From Peptococcaceae bacterium UBA5356 (lineage in GTDB: Bacteria; Bacillota; Peptococcia; DRI-13; DTU073): DNA of 7,844 bases. The stretch covers positions 18,008 to 25,851 of the forward strand of contig DHPU01000076.1 in the NCBI GenBank assembly GCA_002407935.1. Direction: 5' to 3'. The translations under genes were made by a program, and so were the position numbers. The notes beneath the pieces were generated by a model. The model was not told where the DNA came from. It saw only the letters and a program-made list of their open reading frames with translations, and ran no database searches. Below, in pieces: positions 1 through 6,918 of this stretch. The number at the start of each line of letters is the position of its first letter. Within the stretch, counting starts at the first letter, position 1.

Positions 1-516
1 CCTAATTTAAAGAAAATCTTTATTTATGATGTGTTTGAGCCGGCGATGGATCGGGTAGTTAATGACCTTCAGGCTACTACGCAGGCCAAGATTGTCAAAT
101 GTAAATCACTGGAGGAATTAGTGAAGAGCAGTGAAGCGATCGCTTCCGCTACGATTATTACCGCTCAACCGGAACCGAAAATTAAAGATGAATGGATCTC
201 GAAGGGACAAACAATCCTGATGTGTGATTGCCATTCCTTGTATGAAGACAAGACGATGAAACGGGCGGACAAGTACTATGTTGATAGTATTGACCAGCAT
301 ACCCTTTTAGCGGGATATGGCTATTACCCGGATGGCTTGCCGGAAGTATTTGCGGAAACCGGTGAAGTTGTAGCCGGTCTGAAAAAAGGCAGAGATAATA
401 GTGAACAATTAATTGTTGATAATAACGTTGGTTTAGCAGCAGAAGACATTCCTTTGGCAAGGGCGATTTTTGATAAGGCTCTGCAAACCGGTACAGGGAG
501 AAAGCTTCCTTTATAA
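1..516 (+). CDS. Ornithine cyclodeaminase/mu-crystallin family protein, C-terminal part (5' end outside window)
   Basis: The reading frame is open from base 1 and ends at TAA 514-516, so only about 171 C-terminal residues are present. A GTG at 31 is internal, because family-like sequence (IFIYDVFEPAMD) already runs through it. Seen: an NAD-domain pattern with a Ser/Glu-rich stretch and TIITAQPEP, the Asp of YYVDS (codon 283-285) at the place of the family's catalytic Asp, GEVVAGLKKGR (361-393), and a tail VGLAAEDIPLARAIFDKAL followed by Gly-rich LPL, all typical of the family's C-terminal half. Known: family members include ornithine cyclodeaminase (ornithine to proline plus ammonia), alanine dehydrogenase and other NAD(P)-dependent imine-forming enzymes. 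The substrate cannot be decided from this fragment. The usual Gly-Ser turn after the third strand reads MCDCHSLYE here, which is not typical of classical ornithine cyclodeaminase. A strong terminator follows, so this gene probably ends an upstream transcript. Confidence 0.85.
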   Translation, partial: PNLKKIFIYDVFEPAMDRVVNDLQATTQAKIVKCKSLEELVKSSEAIASATIITAQPEPKIKDEWISKGQTILMCDCHSLYEDKTMKRADKYYVDSIDQHTLLAGYGYYPDGLPEVFAETGEVVAGLKKGRDNSEQLIVDNNVGLAAEDIPLARAIFDKALQTGTGRKLPL

Positions 517-555
517 AATAAGTAAGAAAAGTAATTTACGGAAGATTGGTGTTTT

Positions 556-588
556 AGAAAGAGGGGGTTCCTCCCACCCCCTTTTTCT
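556..588 (+). terminator. Intrinsic (Rho-independent) terminator after the cyclodeaminase-family gene
   Basis: Bases 556-568 pair with 576-588 in a 13-pair stem (one G-T wobble at 561/583) around a 7-base loop, TCCTCCC. The GGGGGT/ACCCCC core is followed by TTTTT (582-586), the classical intrinsic terminator layout. The matching A-rich left arm means it could also act on minus-strand transcripts. It separates the cyclodeaminase-family gene from the oxidoreductase operon. I saw no convincing -35/-10 pair between here and 635, so the downstream promoter is unplaced; read-through is also possible. Confidence 0.85.
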
Positions 589-635
589 GAAGCAAGTTCG
601 TTAAGATAAAAAGAGTAAAAAATACAAAACAAAAA

Positions 636-644
636 GGGGTGAGG
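636..644 (+). promoter_or_regulatory. Ribosome binding site fixing the TTG start of the ferredoxin subunit
   Basis: GGGGTGAGG lies 4 bases before TTG 649-651. No ATG or GTG lies in frame between this site and the first cluster Cys codon, so TTG is the only start that keeps the canonical beginning MIELDIERCKGC. Confidence 0.7.
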
Positions 645-648
645 TTCT

Positions 649-893
<245 letters not shown>

Positions 894-912
894 GAGAAAG
901 AGGACTCGTAAT

Positions 913-918
913 AGGAGG
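913..918 (+). promoter_or_regulatory. Ribosome binding site fixing the alpha-subunit start
   Basis: A perfect AGGAGG sits 6 bases before ATG 925 and 9 before ATG 928. It lies inside the extension that an ATG 892 start would give, so it argues for initiation at 925 or 928. Confidence 0.85.
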
Positions 919-924
919 AAGGAA

Positions 925-1998
925 ATGATGGAAAAAGTTCTGATGAAAGGAACGGAGGCTATCGGCGTAGGAGCCATCAGGTCAGGCTGCAAAATCTATT
1001 GCGGTTATCCGATTACGCCACAGAGTGAACTGCTGGCTTATTTAGCTAAAGAACTGCCGCAAATAGAAGGAGCCTCTTTTATACAATCGGAGAGCGAGAT
1101 CGCGGCGATTAATATGATTTACGGAGCTGCCGGTACCGGTGCTAGAGCGATGACGTCTTCATCCAGTCCCGGTATTAGTCTTAAACAAGAAGGTATTTCC
1201 TATATCGCCGGAGCCGAGTTACCGTGCGTAATTATTAATGCTTCTCGTGGTGGCCCGGGGCTAGGCAGTATTCAACCGGCGCAATCAGATTATTTTCAGG
1301 CTACCAAGGGGGGCGGCCACGGGGATTATCGGATGATCGTTTTAGCCCCCAAGTCTGTGCAAGAAATGTATGATTATACTTTTGTCGCTTTTGATTTAGC
1401 TGATAAATACCGTACTCCGGTGATGCTGATGTGTGATGGGGCCTTAAGTCAATTAATGGAACCGGTCGTTTTAAGTGACACCAAGGTTGTGCAATATGAG
1501 AAGAACTGGGCTACAACCGGAGCTAAAGGCAGAAAACCGGTGTTGGTATCGTCCTTGCGGATTGAACCGGCTGAATTAGAAGAACATGTTGACCATCTAT
1601 TCGAAAAATATGCCGAAATCATGAAGAATGAAGTCCGTTATGAGTCGGTGTGTAATGAAAAGACAGAATATGTGGTGGTGGCCTATGGCATTATGGCTCG
1701 GATTGCGCAGACGGCGATCAGCAAGCTGCGGCAAGAGGGAATAGAGATCGGTTTAATTAGGCCAATTACTTTATGGCCGTTCCCCCAACAGGCCTTTGCT
1801 GAACTAAGCGATAAGGTGAAATTATTTATTACGTTGGAGTTAAATAAAGGGCAAATGGTCGAAGATGTCAGACTTGCCGTAAACGGGAAAAAAGAAGTGA
1901 CGTTCTATGGCAGATGTGGAGGAATGCTTCCGACGCCGGATGAAATAGCGGAGGTAATTAAAAGTAAGATTAGCGGGGTGAAAAAATGCAACAAGTAA
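925..1998 (+). CDS. korA: 2-oxoacid:ferredoxin oxidoreductase, alpha subunit (KorA/VorB type)
   Basis: A 357-residue subunit (356 if ATG 928 is used) that helps form the thiamine-diphosphate active site and binds the 2-oxoacid. Seen: the family opening EKVLMKGTEAI, the hallmark GYPITPQSE (residues 27-35), a Ser-rich TSSSSPGISLKQEG segment (77-90), and SRGGPGLGSIQPAQSD (108-122). A C-terminal transketolase-like domain includes LIRPITLWPFP. The length fits single-chain alpha subunits carrying domains I and II only; the gamma domain is encoded separately downstream. An upstream in-frame ATG at 892 would add a basic MRKRTRNRRKE tail, but it has no ribosome binding site and the extension does not resemble family members. 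The 3' end overlaps the beta gene by 13 bases, suggesting translational coupling. The substrate (branched-chain, aryl or 2-oxoglutarate) is not resolved; the overall sequence recalls proteins annotated VorB. Confidence 0.92.
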   Translation: MMEKVLMKGTEAIGVGAIRSGCKIYCGYPITPQSELLAYLAKELPQIEGASFIQSESEIAAINMIYGAAGTGARAMTSSSSPGISLKQEGISYIAGAELPCVIINASRGGPGLGSIQPAQSDYFQATKGGGHGDYRMIVLAPKSVQEMYDYTFVAFDLADKYRTPVMLMCDGALSQLMEPVVLSDTKVVQYEKNWATTGAKGRKPVLVSSLRIEPAELEEHVDHLFEKYAEIMKNEVRYESVCNEKTEYVVVAYGIMARIAQTAISKLRQEGIEIGLIRPITLWPFPQQAFAELSDKVKLFITLELNKGQMVEDVRLAVNGKKEVTFYGRCGGMLPTPDEIAEVIKSKISGVKKCNK

Positions 1999-2726
1999 TT
2001 TTTAAGAGACCAGAGTCATTCACAGATGCATTTACTCATTATTGCCCCGGCTGTGGACATGGGATCATTCACAGATTAGTAGCTAATGCGATTGATGATT
2101 TACAGCTGCGGGAGAAGGTAATTGGCGTTGGTCCTGTTGGCTGTTCCGCCATGATTTATGATTATCTGGATGTGGATTTTCAACAAGCGGCACATGGACG
2201 AGCACCGGCGGTAGCTACCGGTATTAAAAGAGTATTACCGGATAACATTGTCTTTACCTATCAGGGGGATGGAGATTTAGCGGCCATTGGAACATCGGAA
2301 ATTATTCATGCTGCGGCGCGGGGAGAAAATATTACGGTTATCTTTGTGAATAACGCTATTTTCGGGATGACGGGAGGTCAAATGGCTCCCACCACTTTAA
2401 TAGGACAAAAAACGCAAACCTCACCTTATGGGAGGGATACAACCAAACAAGGCTATCCTCTGCGGGTTTCCGAGCTATTAAATACTTTGGAGGGAGTAAG
2501 CTACCTGGCTAGAGTTTCAGTACATGATGCCAAAAATGTCTTAATCGCGAAGAAGGCCATCAAAAGAGCTTTTGAAACGCAAATTGCTAAAAAAGGTTTT
2601 TCCTTAGTTGAAGTGCTTTCTATTTGCCCCACGAACTGGGGAATGAAACCTAAAGCGGCCATTGAATGGCTGGAAAAAGAGATGGTGTCTTATTATCCGC
2701 TGCAAGTGTTTAAGGACTGGAGGTGA
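1986..2726 (+). CDS. korB: 2-oxoacid:ferredoxin oxidoreductase, beta (thiamine-diphosphate) subunit
   Basis: A 246-residue catalytic subunit that binds thiamine diphosphate and the proximal [4Fe-4S] cluster. Seen: HYCPGCGHG giving C20 and C23, then C53 in VGPVGCSA and C214 in LSICPTNW, which together match the four-cysteine ligand pattern of KorB-type subunits. The Mg/thiamine motif GDGDLAAIG starts at G94 and ends with the NN pair at 122-123, before AIFGMTGGQ. The ATG overlaps the end of the alpha gene by 13 bases and has GGGGTG just upstream, inside the alpha coding region. The length is short compared with many beta subunits (270-300 residues), but all functional motifs are present, so it appears complete. 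Alpha plus beta form the catalytic unit that makes acyl-CoA, CO2 and reduced ferredoxin. Confidence 0.93.
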   Translation: MQQVIFKRPESFTDAFTHYCPGCGHGIIHRLVANAIDDLQLREKVIGVGPVGCSAMIYDYLDVDFQQAAHGRAPAVATGIKRVLPDNIVFTYQGDGDLAAIGTSEIIHAAARGENITVIFVNNAIFGMTGGQMAPTTLIGQKTQTSPYGRDTTKQGYPLRVSELLNTLEGVSYLARVSVHDAKNVLIAKKAIKRAFETQIAKKGFSLVEVLSICPTNWGMKPKAAIEWLEKEMVSYYPLQVFKDWR

Positions 2727-2730
2727 GGAA

Positions 2731-3267
2731 ATGCATCATGAAGTGATGATTTGTGGTACCGGAGGACAAGGGGTTCTGTTAATCGGACATTTATTGGCAC
2801 ATGCCGGAATGCTGGAAAATAAACATGTGACCTGGCTGCCGTATTATGGACCGGAGAAGAGGGGCGGGGTTGTTAATTGCTCTGTGGTAATTTCCAGTGA
2901 AGACATTGGCTCCCCGATTATTACGGCACCAACAGAAATGATTGCGATGGATTTAGCGAAAGGGCAGGTTGAACTAATGGCTAGGCCTAACGCCGCTTTC
3001 TTTTATAATGCTTCACTGCAACAGAGAAAAATTGGAAGGGCTGATCTAGAAATAATTCCAATTGAGGCCAATGATGTCGCTAAAAAAATAGGCTCGGTGA
3101 AGGTGGCTAATTTAGTGATTCTAGGTGCATTTATTGCTCAAACCAAGCTTGTTTATTTAGATTCCGTATTTACAGCTTTAGAAGAGTTACTAGGTAAGAA
3201 AAATGAGAAAGTCTTAAATATGAATAAAGAGGCTCTCTTAAGGGGCGGTCAGTTAATAGATTGCTAA
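2731..3267 (+). CDS. korC: 2-oxoacid:ferredoxin oxidoreductase, gamma subunit
   Basis: A 178-residue gamma subunit, the Rossmann-like domain implicated in CoA binding. Seen: GTGGQG (residues 9-14), the conserved PYYGPEKRGG (37-46) and CSVVISSEDIGSP (50-62), all hallmarks of the family. The start is ATG 2731, right after AGGTGAGG at 2721-2728, which itself overlaps the end of the beta gene. The frame stays open upstream to 2662, but that stretch overlaps beta codons and has no family likeness. The gap to the beta stop is 4 bases, so the two are surely co-transcribed. It completes the delta-alpha-beta-gamma set, so the complex looks intact. Confidence 0.93.
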   Translation: MHHEVMICGTGGQGVLLIGHLLAHAGMLENKHVTWLPYYGPEKRGGVVNCSVVISSEDIGSPIITAPTEMIAMDLAKGQVELMARPNAAFFYNASLQQRKIGRADLEIIPIEANDVAKKIGSVKVANLVILGAFIAQTKLVYLDSVFTALEELLGKKNEKVLNMNKEALLRGGQLIDC

Positions 3268-3278
3268 AATTGGAGAAA

Positions 3279-3287
3279 GAAGGGTGG
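3279..3287 (+). promoter_or_regulatory. Ribosome binding site fixing the AbfD-like gene start
   Basis: GAAGGGTGG lies 6 bases before ATG 3294. An in-frame TTG at 3261 overlaps the end of the gamma gene and would place this site inside the coding region, so ATG 3294 is preferred. Confidence 0.75.
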
Positions 3288-3293
3288 AAAAAT

Positions 3294-4748
3294 ATGAAAA
3301 CAAGAAGAGATTATCTAAGTTCTTTAACTGCGATGAAGCCTAATATGTACAAATTCGGCGAAGCCATTACCAATGTCATTACCCATCCTGCGACCAAAAG
3401 AACAGTTGAAAGTCATGCCCGTGCTTTTGATGCGGCTAACAATCCGGAATATGCCGAATTGTTTACCACTACGTCCTATTTAACAGGCAAAAAGATTATG
3501 AGATTTAACAGTTTAATGAAAACAAGCGAGGATCTTTTGCTAAATGCTAAATTAAAAAGAGAAATGTACAGGTTGACGGGAACGTGTGCCGGGGGAGTAT
3601 GTGTTGGATGGAACGCGATGAATGTAATGTGGGCAGTTACGCAGGAAATTGATGCGGAGTTTGGCACTGCTTATCAGGAAAGATTGAAAAATTGGATTAT
3701 TAAAGCGGAAGAGGAAAGTCTGGTCGTAGCGGCTGCTTTGACTGATGCCAAGGGAGATCGCAGTAAAAAACCTAATGCTCAGGAATTTCCGAATACCTAT
3801 ATTCACATTGAAGAAAAAAGAGACGACGGTATTGTGATCAGCGGAGCGAAAGTAATGATTTGTGGAGTAGCCGCTTCCAATGAGATCTTTATTGTACCGG
3901 GCGGAGGATATAAAAGTGAGGAAGCTGATTTTGCTGTTGCTTGTGTAGTACCTAGAGACATTGAAGGACTAACGATTGTAGAAACGCGCAGACCTAGTGA
4001 CAAAAGAGAATACGAAAACGGTTTTGATATTCCGGAAACCGGTATTACACAAGCATATTTATTATTTGATAAAGTTTTTGTCCCGAAGGAAAGGGTCTTC
4101 ATGGCCGGTGAGTTTAAATATTCGGGCAAGGTAGTACAATACTTTACGGCCAATTATCGGTCGTGTATTGGCGCCTGTGTTGCCGGACAGGGTGATGTAA
4201 TGATTGGTGCGGCGGCATTGATGGCTAGGGCTAATGGTCTGCCCATGAAAAAGTTTAAGGATAAATTTATTGAGATGTCGATCAATAATGAAACTACTTA
4301 TGGGGTGGGAATTGCCGCCATGACACTGGGAAAGGCCCATCCCTCCGGTGCTTGGATTTGTAATGATTTAATGGCCCATACCAATAAAACCTTGGTAGGC
4401 AAACTTCCTTATGAAACGAAACGGATTTGTCAGGATATTGGCGGGGGTGTTGTGGAAACCGGTTGTCTTCCCTCTGCCCAGGATTTTGCTCATCCGTTAT
4501 ACGGTCAGTATATTCAGGAGGTTGTTAAGGCAGGTGCTGTTTCAGCGGAAGGCAGAGCGAAAACGGCCCGTTTGATTGAATGGCTCACTTTAGGCGCAGG
4601 CGTACCCGGTTGTATGCATGGGGGCGGTTCACCGGACGGAGCACGGCTCGTAATTAACTCTAAAATACCATATGAAAAATATATTGATTATGCGAAAGCT
4701 GTTGCCGGAGTAAATGAAGAAACGGAAGATCCCGGTTTAAAGAAATAA
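3294..4748 (+). CDS. 4-hydroxybutyryl-CoA dehydratase / 4-hydroxyphenylacetate 3-hydroxylase (AbfD/HpaB) family flavoprotein, divergent active site
   Basis: A 484-residue protein close in length to Clostridium aminobutyricum AbfD (490). It shares long-range likeness: YKFGEAI near the N-terminus, LTDAKGDR (149-156; AbfD TDPKGDR), EKRDDGIVISGAK, VVFD-like LLFDKVFVP (256-264), GQGDVMIGAAAL, and MHGGGSP (441-447). AbfD is an FAD and [4Fe-4S] enzyme of acyl-CoA dehydrogenase-like fold that dehydrates 4-hydroxybutyryl-CoA. By a hand alignment to AbfD recalled from memory, C103 and C295 match ligands C103 and C299, and C98 is near C99 (spacing C-x4-C, not C-x3-C). The His ligand 292 is Y288. Catalytic T190, E257, Y296 and E455 correspond to C190, Q253, I292 and G439. 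C291 lies nearby. True 4-hydroxybutyryl-CoA dehydratase activity is therefore doubtful. An oxygen-using hydroxylase role is unlikely in this anaerobic context. I infer an uncharacterised acyl-CoA enzyme of this fold. Confidence 0.82.
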   Translation: MKTRRDYLSSLTAMKPNMYKFGEAITNVITHPATKRTVESHARAFDAANNPEYAELFTTTSYLTGKKIMRFNSLMKTSEDLLLNAKLKREMYRLTGTCAGGVCVGWNAMNVMWAVTQEIDAEFGTAYQERLKNWIIKAEEESLVVAAALTDAKGDRSKKPNAQEFPNTYIHIEEKRDDGIVISGAKVMICGVAASNEIFIVPGGGYKSEEADFAVACVVPRDIEGLTIVETRRPSDKREYENGFDIPETGITQAYLLFDKVFVPKERVFMAGEFKYSGKVVQYFTANYRSCIGACVAGQGDVMIGAAALMARANGLPMKKFKDKFIEMSINNETTYGVGIAAMTLGKAHPSGAWICNDLMAHTNKTLVGKLPYETKRICQDIGGGVVETGCLPSAQDFAHPLYGQYIQEVVKAGAVSAEGRAKTARLIEWLTLGAGVPGCMHGGGSPDGARLVINSKIPYEKYIDYAKAVAGVNEETEDPGLKK

Positions 4749-4753
4749 CCGGG
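4731..4753 (+). other. Hairpin spanning the stop codon of the AbfD-like gene
   Basis: CCCGGTT (4731-4737) and AACCGGG (4747-4753) form a perfect 7-pair stem with a 9-base loop; a T-G wobble (4730/4754) can extend it. The TAA stop (4746-4748) sits in the right arm. No T-run follows, so it is not a standard terminator. It could affect transcript stability or spacing between the two genes. Confidence 0.55.
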
Positions 4754-4799
4754 GAAATACGGGTAAGCATCAGAACAACAATAAGCCAAATAAGATAAG

Positions 4800-4805
4800 A
4801 AGGAG
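4800..4805 (+). promoter_or_regulatory. Ribosome binding site fixing the acyl-CoA dehydrogenase start at GTG 4814
   Basis: AAGGAG lies 8 bases before GTG 4814. An in-frame GTG at 4805 overlaps this site and so cannot be the start it serves. Starting at 4814 gives MDFTFTEEQEMLR, the normal beginning of the family. Confidence 0.75.
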
Positions 4806-4813
4806 TGATTACT

Positions 4814-5962
4814 GTGGATTTCACTTTTACGGAAGAACAAGAAATGTTAAGAAAAGCGGTTCGTGAATTTGTCGAAGCAGAAATAGCACCCAAGGCGGCA
4901 GAGTGGGATGAGAAGGATGAATGCCCGGTAGAATTGTTCCCGAAGATGGGGGAAATGGGCATTACGGGGATCTTTATTCCGGAAGAATTTGGCGGAGCCG
5001 GGTTAGGTCATGTGGAAAGAGCTATTTGTCTGGAGGAAATCTCCCGCCATTCGGCAGGGTTAGGGATTGCCATGATGACTCATCATTTAGGCACTACTCC
5101 TCTTCTGCAATATGGTACACCTGAACAAAAAGAGAAATACTTACCTGAGATTGCTTCCGGTCGGAAGATTGCCGGGCTTGCTGTAACGGAGCCGGGCGGC
5201 GGTTCTGATTTCATGGGAGTAAAGAGTACCGGTGAGTTGAAGGATGGTAAATGGATTATTAACGGACGTAAATGTTTTATCACTAATTCGGCCGTTGCTG
5301 ATGTGGATCTCTGGATTGTTAACACCGGCACAAATGAAAAAGGGCGTCCCCTTCTCTCGGTTTTTATTATTGATAAGGATACCCCCGGACACACCTCCGG
5401 CAGGAAGGAACATAAGCTGGGGCTGAGAGGATCCGTCACCGGTGACGTAATTTGTGCTGAGGTAGAGCTTGCTCCCGAACAATTGCTGGGTAAAGTGGGC
5501 GATGGAGCGAAGGCTGGGATGGGAGCCATTGGGGAAGTCGGCCGTGCCGGAATGGCCGCGGTTAGCGTGGGTGTGCTGGGCGCTTGTCTCGAGTTAGGCG
5601 TGAAATTTGCCAATGAACGGATTCTTTATGGTAAACCGATTGCCAAATTACAGGCGATTCAATTTGATATCGCCGAAACCCGGGTAGAATATGAAGCGGC
5701 CAGGCTGTTGCTTTATCGGGCTGCCAGTATGAAAGATGCCGGTGTACCTTGTGCTAATGAATTCTCAATCGCCAAGTATTATGCTTCAGAGGCTGCTTGT
5801 CGGGCATCGAAGCGGATGATGGATATGATGGGTGGTTATGGGGTTATTAATGAGTATCCGGTTGGCCGTTTCCTCCGAGATGCTCAGGCAATTATTCCGG
5901 CTGGCGGAACTACTCATATTCAGAAAATGATTATTGGCGGAAACACTTTAGCAGGTAGATAA
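4814..5962 (+). CDS. Acyl-CoA dehydrogenase family flavoprotein lacking the usual catalytic Glu
   Basis: A 382-residue protein of standard family length. Seen: MDFTFTEEQEML at the N-terminus; the first signature AVTEPGGGSDFMG (123-135), which binds FAD and substrate; SVFIIDKDTPG in the middle domain; and the second signature from D337 to D356 around GGYGVINEYPVGR. The family removes the alpha and beta hydrogens of an acyl-CoA, or reduces the enoyl-CoA, and exchanges electrons with Etf. etfB and etfA follow, so Etf is almost certainly its partner. The catalytic Glu that normally precedes GT in YEGTxxIQ is G364 (PAGGTTHIQ). The alternative Glu of isovaleryl-CoA dehydrogenase, just before Arg in LER, is G243 (EVGR). 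Neither classical base is present, so the reaction may differ from plain alpha,beta-dehydrogenation. The gap to the upstream AbfD-like gene is 65 bases. Confidence 0.9.
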   Translation: MDFTFTEEQEMLRKAVREFVEAEIAPKAAEWDEKDECPVELFPKMGEMGITGIFIPEEFGGAGLGHVERAICLEEISRHSAGLGIAMMTHHLGTTPLLQYGTPEQKEKYLPEIASGRKIAGLAVTEPGGGSDFMGVKSTGELKDGKWIINGRKCFITNSAVADVDLWIVNTGTNEKGRPLLSVFIIDKDTPGHTSGRKEHKLGLRGSVTGDVICAEVELAPEQLLGKVGDGAKAGMGAIGEVGRAGMAAVSVGVLGACLELGVKFANERILYGKPIAKLQAIQFDIAETRVEYEAARLLLYRAASMKDAGVPCANEFSIAKYYASEAACRASKRMMDMMGGYGVINEYPVGRFLRDAQAIIPAGGTTHIQKMIIGGNTLAGR

Positions 5963-6024
5963 AAGCGGTAGCGAAAGTAAGAAAGAAGTATGTGAAGGAA
6001 AGAAGTCTGAGATGGAGCAGTGGC

Positions 6025-6052
6025 GGGGAGAACGGTGCAAGCTGTTCCCCCT
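6025..6052 (+). other. Hairpin with GCAA tetraloop in the gap before etfB
   Basis: Bases 6025-6036 pair with 6041-6052 in a 12-position stem (11 pairs including three G-T wobbles, one A-C mismatch at 6029/6048) around the GNRA-type loop GCAA (6037-6040). It lies in the 119-base gap between the acyl-CoA dehydrogenase and etfB. The following bases (CTCACTTTACTCGG) lack a T-run, so simple termination is unlikely. It may be a processing or stability element that lets etfBA levels differ from the upstream genes. The rest of the gap shows no recognisable element. Confidence 0.5.
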
Positions 6053-6081
6053 CTCACTTTACTCGGAAAGGAAGATGAGAG

Positions 6082-6912
6082 ATGAATTTAAAGATTGCCG
6101 TATGTATTAAACCGGTACCGGATCCTAATTTTTATGATCAAATTACGATTCATCCGGTGAAAAAGACGATTACGCGTCAAGGGATTCCGACAATCATTAA
6201 TCCGGTTGATAAAAATGCGCTGGAAGCGGCTTTGCAGCTTAGGGAACAAGTTGGCGGGACAGTGACGGTATTGACGATGGCGCCGCCCAATGGCGAAGAG
6301 AGTTTGAGAGAATTACTGGCGATGGGGGCTGATGATGCTTGTCTGTTGACGGATCGGGCATTTGCAGGAGCAGATACCTTGGCCACTTCTTATACCTTGG
6401 CGCAAGGTTTAAAAAAGCTGGGGAATTTTGATTTGGTTTTTACCGGGACAGAAAGTGCGGACGGAGCTACCAGTCAGGTGCCTTCTCAATTGGCACAATG
6501 GCTTGGAGTTGCGCATCTTTGGAATGTTTCTGAACTGCAGCTGCAAGAACAAGCCTTGCGGGCCAAAATGAAAATAGAAAACGGTTATATTGAATATGCC
6601 GTAAAATTACCGGCATTAATAGCCGTAACCCGTGATCTTAATACACCGCGTTTTACCTCTATTATGGGTGTGATGAAGGCGAAGAAGAAACCGTTAACCG
6701 TTTATACGGTCAATGATTTGGATGTGGAGATGGATAAGTTGGGGTTAAAGGGGTCCCCAACTCAACCGGGAGGTATTTTCGCTCCTTCATTAGGAAGAAA
6801 AGGCGAAAGACTGACCGGAGATATTGACGAGATTATTGATCAGCTACTGATCAAACTGCGTGCGGCCGGCCTTAACGTGGAAGCCGCAGATGCCTGTCAG
6901 GAAAGGAGGTAA
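6082..6912 (+). CDS. etfB: Electron transfer flavoprotein beta subunit
   Basis: A 276-residue EtfB, slightly longer than the usual 250-265. Seen: KIAVCIKPVPDP at the N-terminus, GIPTIINPVDKNALEAAL (34-51), the nucleotide-binding segment TGTESADGATSQVPSQLA (121-138), and VKLPALIAVTRDLNTPR (174-190). The partner-docking loop follows and ends MKAKKK (198-203). That loop has Ile at about 194 where the human protein has the docking Leu195. EtfB binds AMP, or a second FAD in bifurcating Etfs, and docks to the dehydrogenase. The ribosome binding site is AAGGAAG at about 6068-6074; the ATG at 6075 is out of frame and stops quickly. The adjacent acyl-CoA dehydrogenase and etfA define its role as electron carrier for this operon. 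Whether this Etf bifurcates cannot be decided by eye. Confidence 0.93.
   Translation: MNLKIAVCIKPVPDPNFYDQITIHPVKKTITRQGIPTIINPVDKNALEAALQLREQVGGTVTVLTMAPPNGEESLRELLAMGADDACLLTDRAFAGADTLATSYTLAQGLKKLGNFDLVFTGTESADGATSQVPSQLAQWLGVAHLWNVSELQLQEQALRAKMKIENGYIEYAVKLPALIAVTRDLNTPRFTSIMGVMKAKKKPLTVYTVNDLDVEMDKLGLKGSPTQPGGIFAPSLGRKGERLTGDIDEIIDQLLIKLRAAGLNVEAADACQERR
6903..6909 (+). promoter_or_regulatory. Strong ribosome binding site for etfA inside the 3' end of etfB
   Basis: AAGGAGG-type sequence (AAAGGAGG spans 6902-6909) overlaps the last two Arg codons of etfB and lies 9 bases before ATG 6919, consistent with coupled translation of etfB and etfA. Confidence 0.8.
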
Positions 6913-6918
6913 TTGATT

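Noticed and set aside
589..635. Possible promoter for the oxidoreductase operon (TAAGAT at 602-607 or TACAAA at 623-628)
   Set aside because: No -35 box at a suitable distance; the A/T-rich sequence gives chance matches, so no promoter is called.
3294..4748. Reading the AbfD-like gene as an oxygen-dependent 4-hydroxyphenylacetate 3-hydroxylase
   Set aside because: Closer resemblance is to the CoA-type AbfD branch (TDAKGDR, MHGGGSP, retained Cys residues), no flavin reductase gene is nearby, and the neighbours are typical of strict anaerobes.
5434..5447. 14-base perfect palindrome CGTCACCGGTGACG inside the acyl-CoA dehydrogenase gene
   Set aside because: It encodes conserved family residues (SVTGDV region) and stands alone within a gene, so chance plus codon use explains it. 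A 12-base palindrome at 2209-2220 in the beta gene is treated the same way.
5992..6078. A 28-codon GTG-started open frame in the gap before etfB
   Set aside because: It has only a weak ribosome binding site, unusual composition, and runs through the hairpin at 6025-6052; nothing suggests a real peptide.
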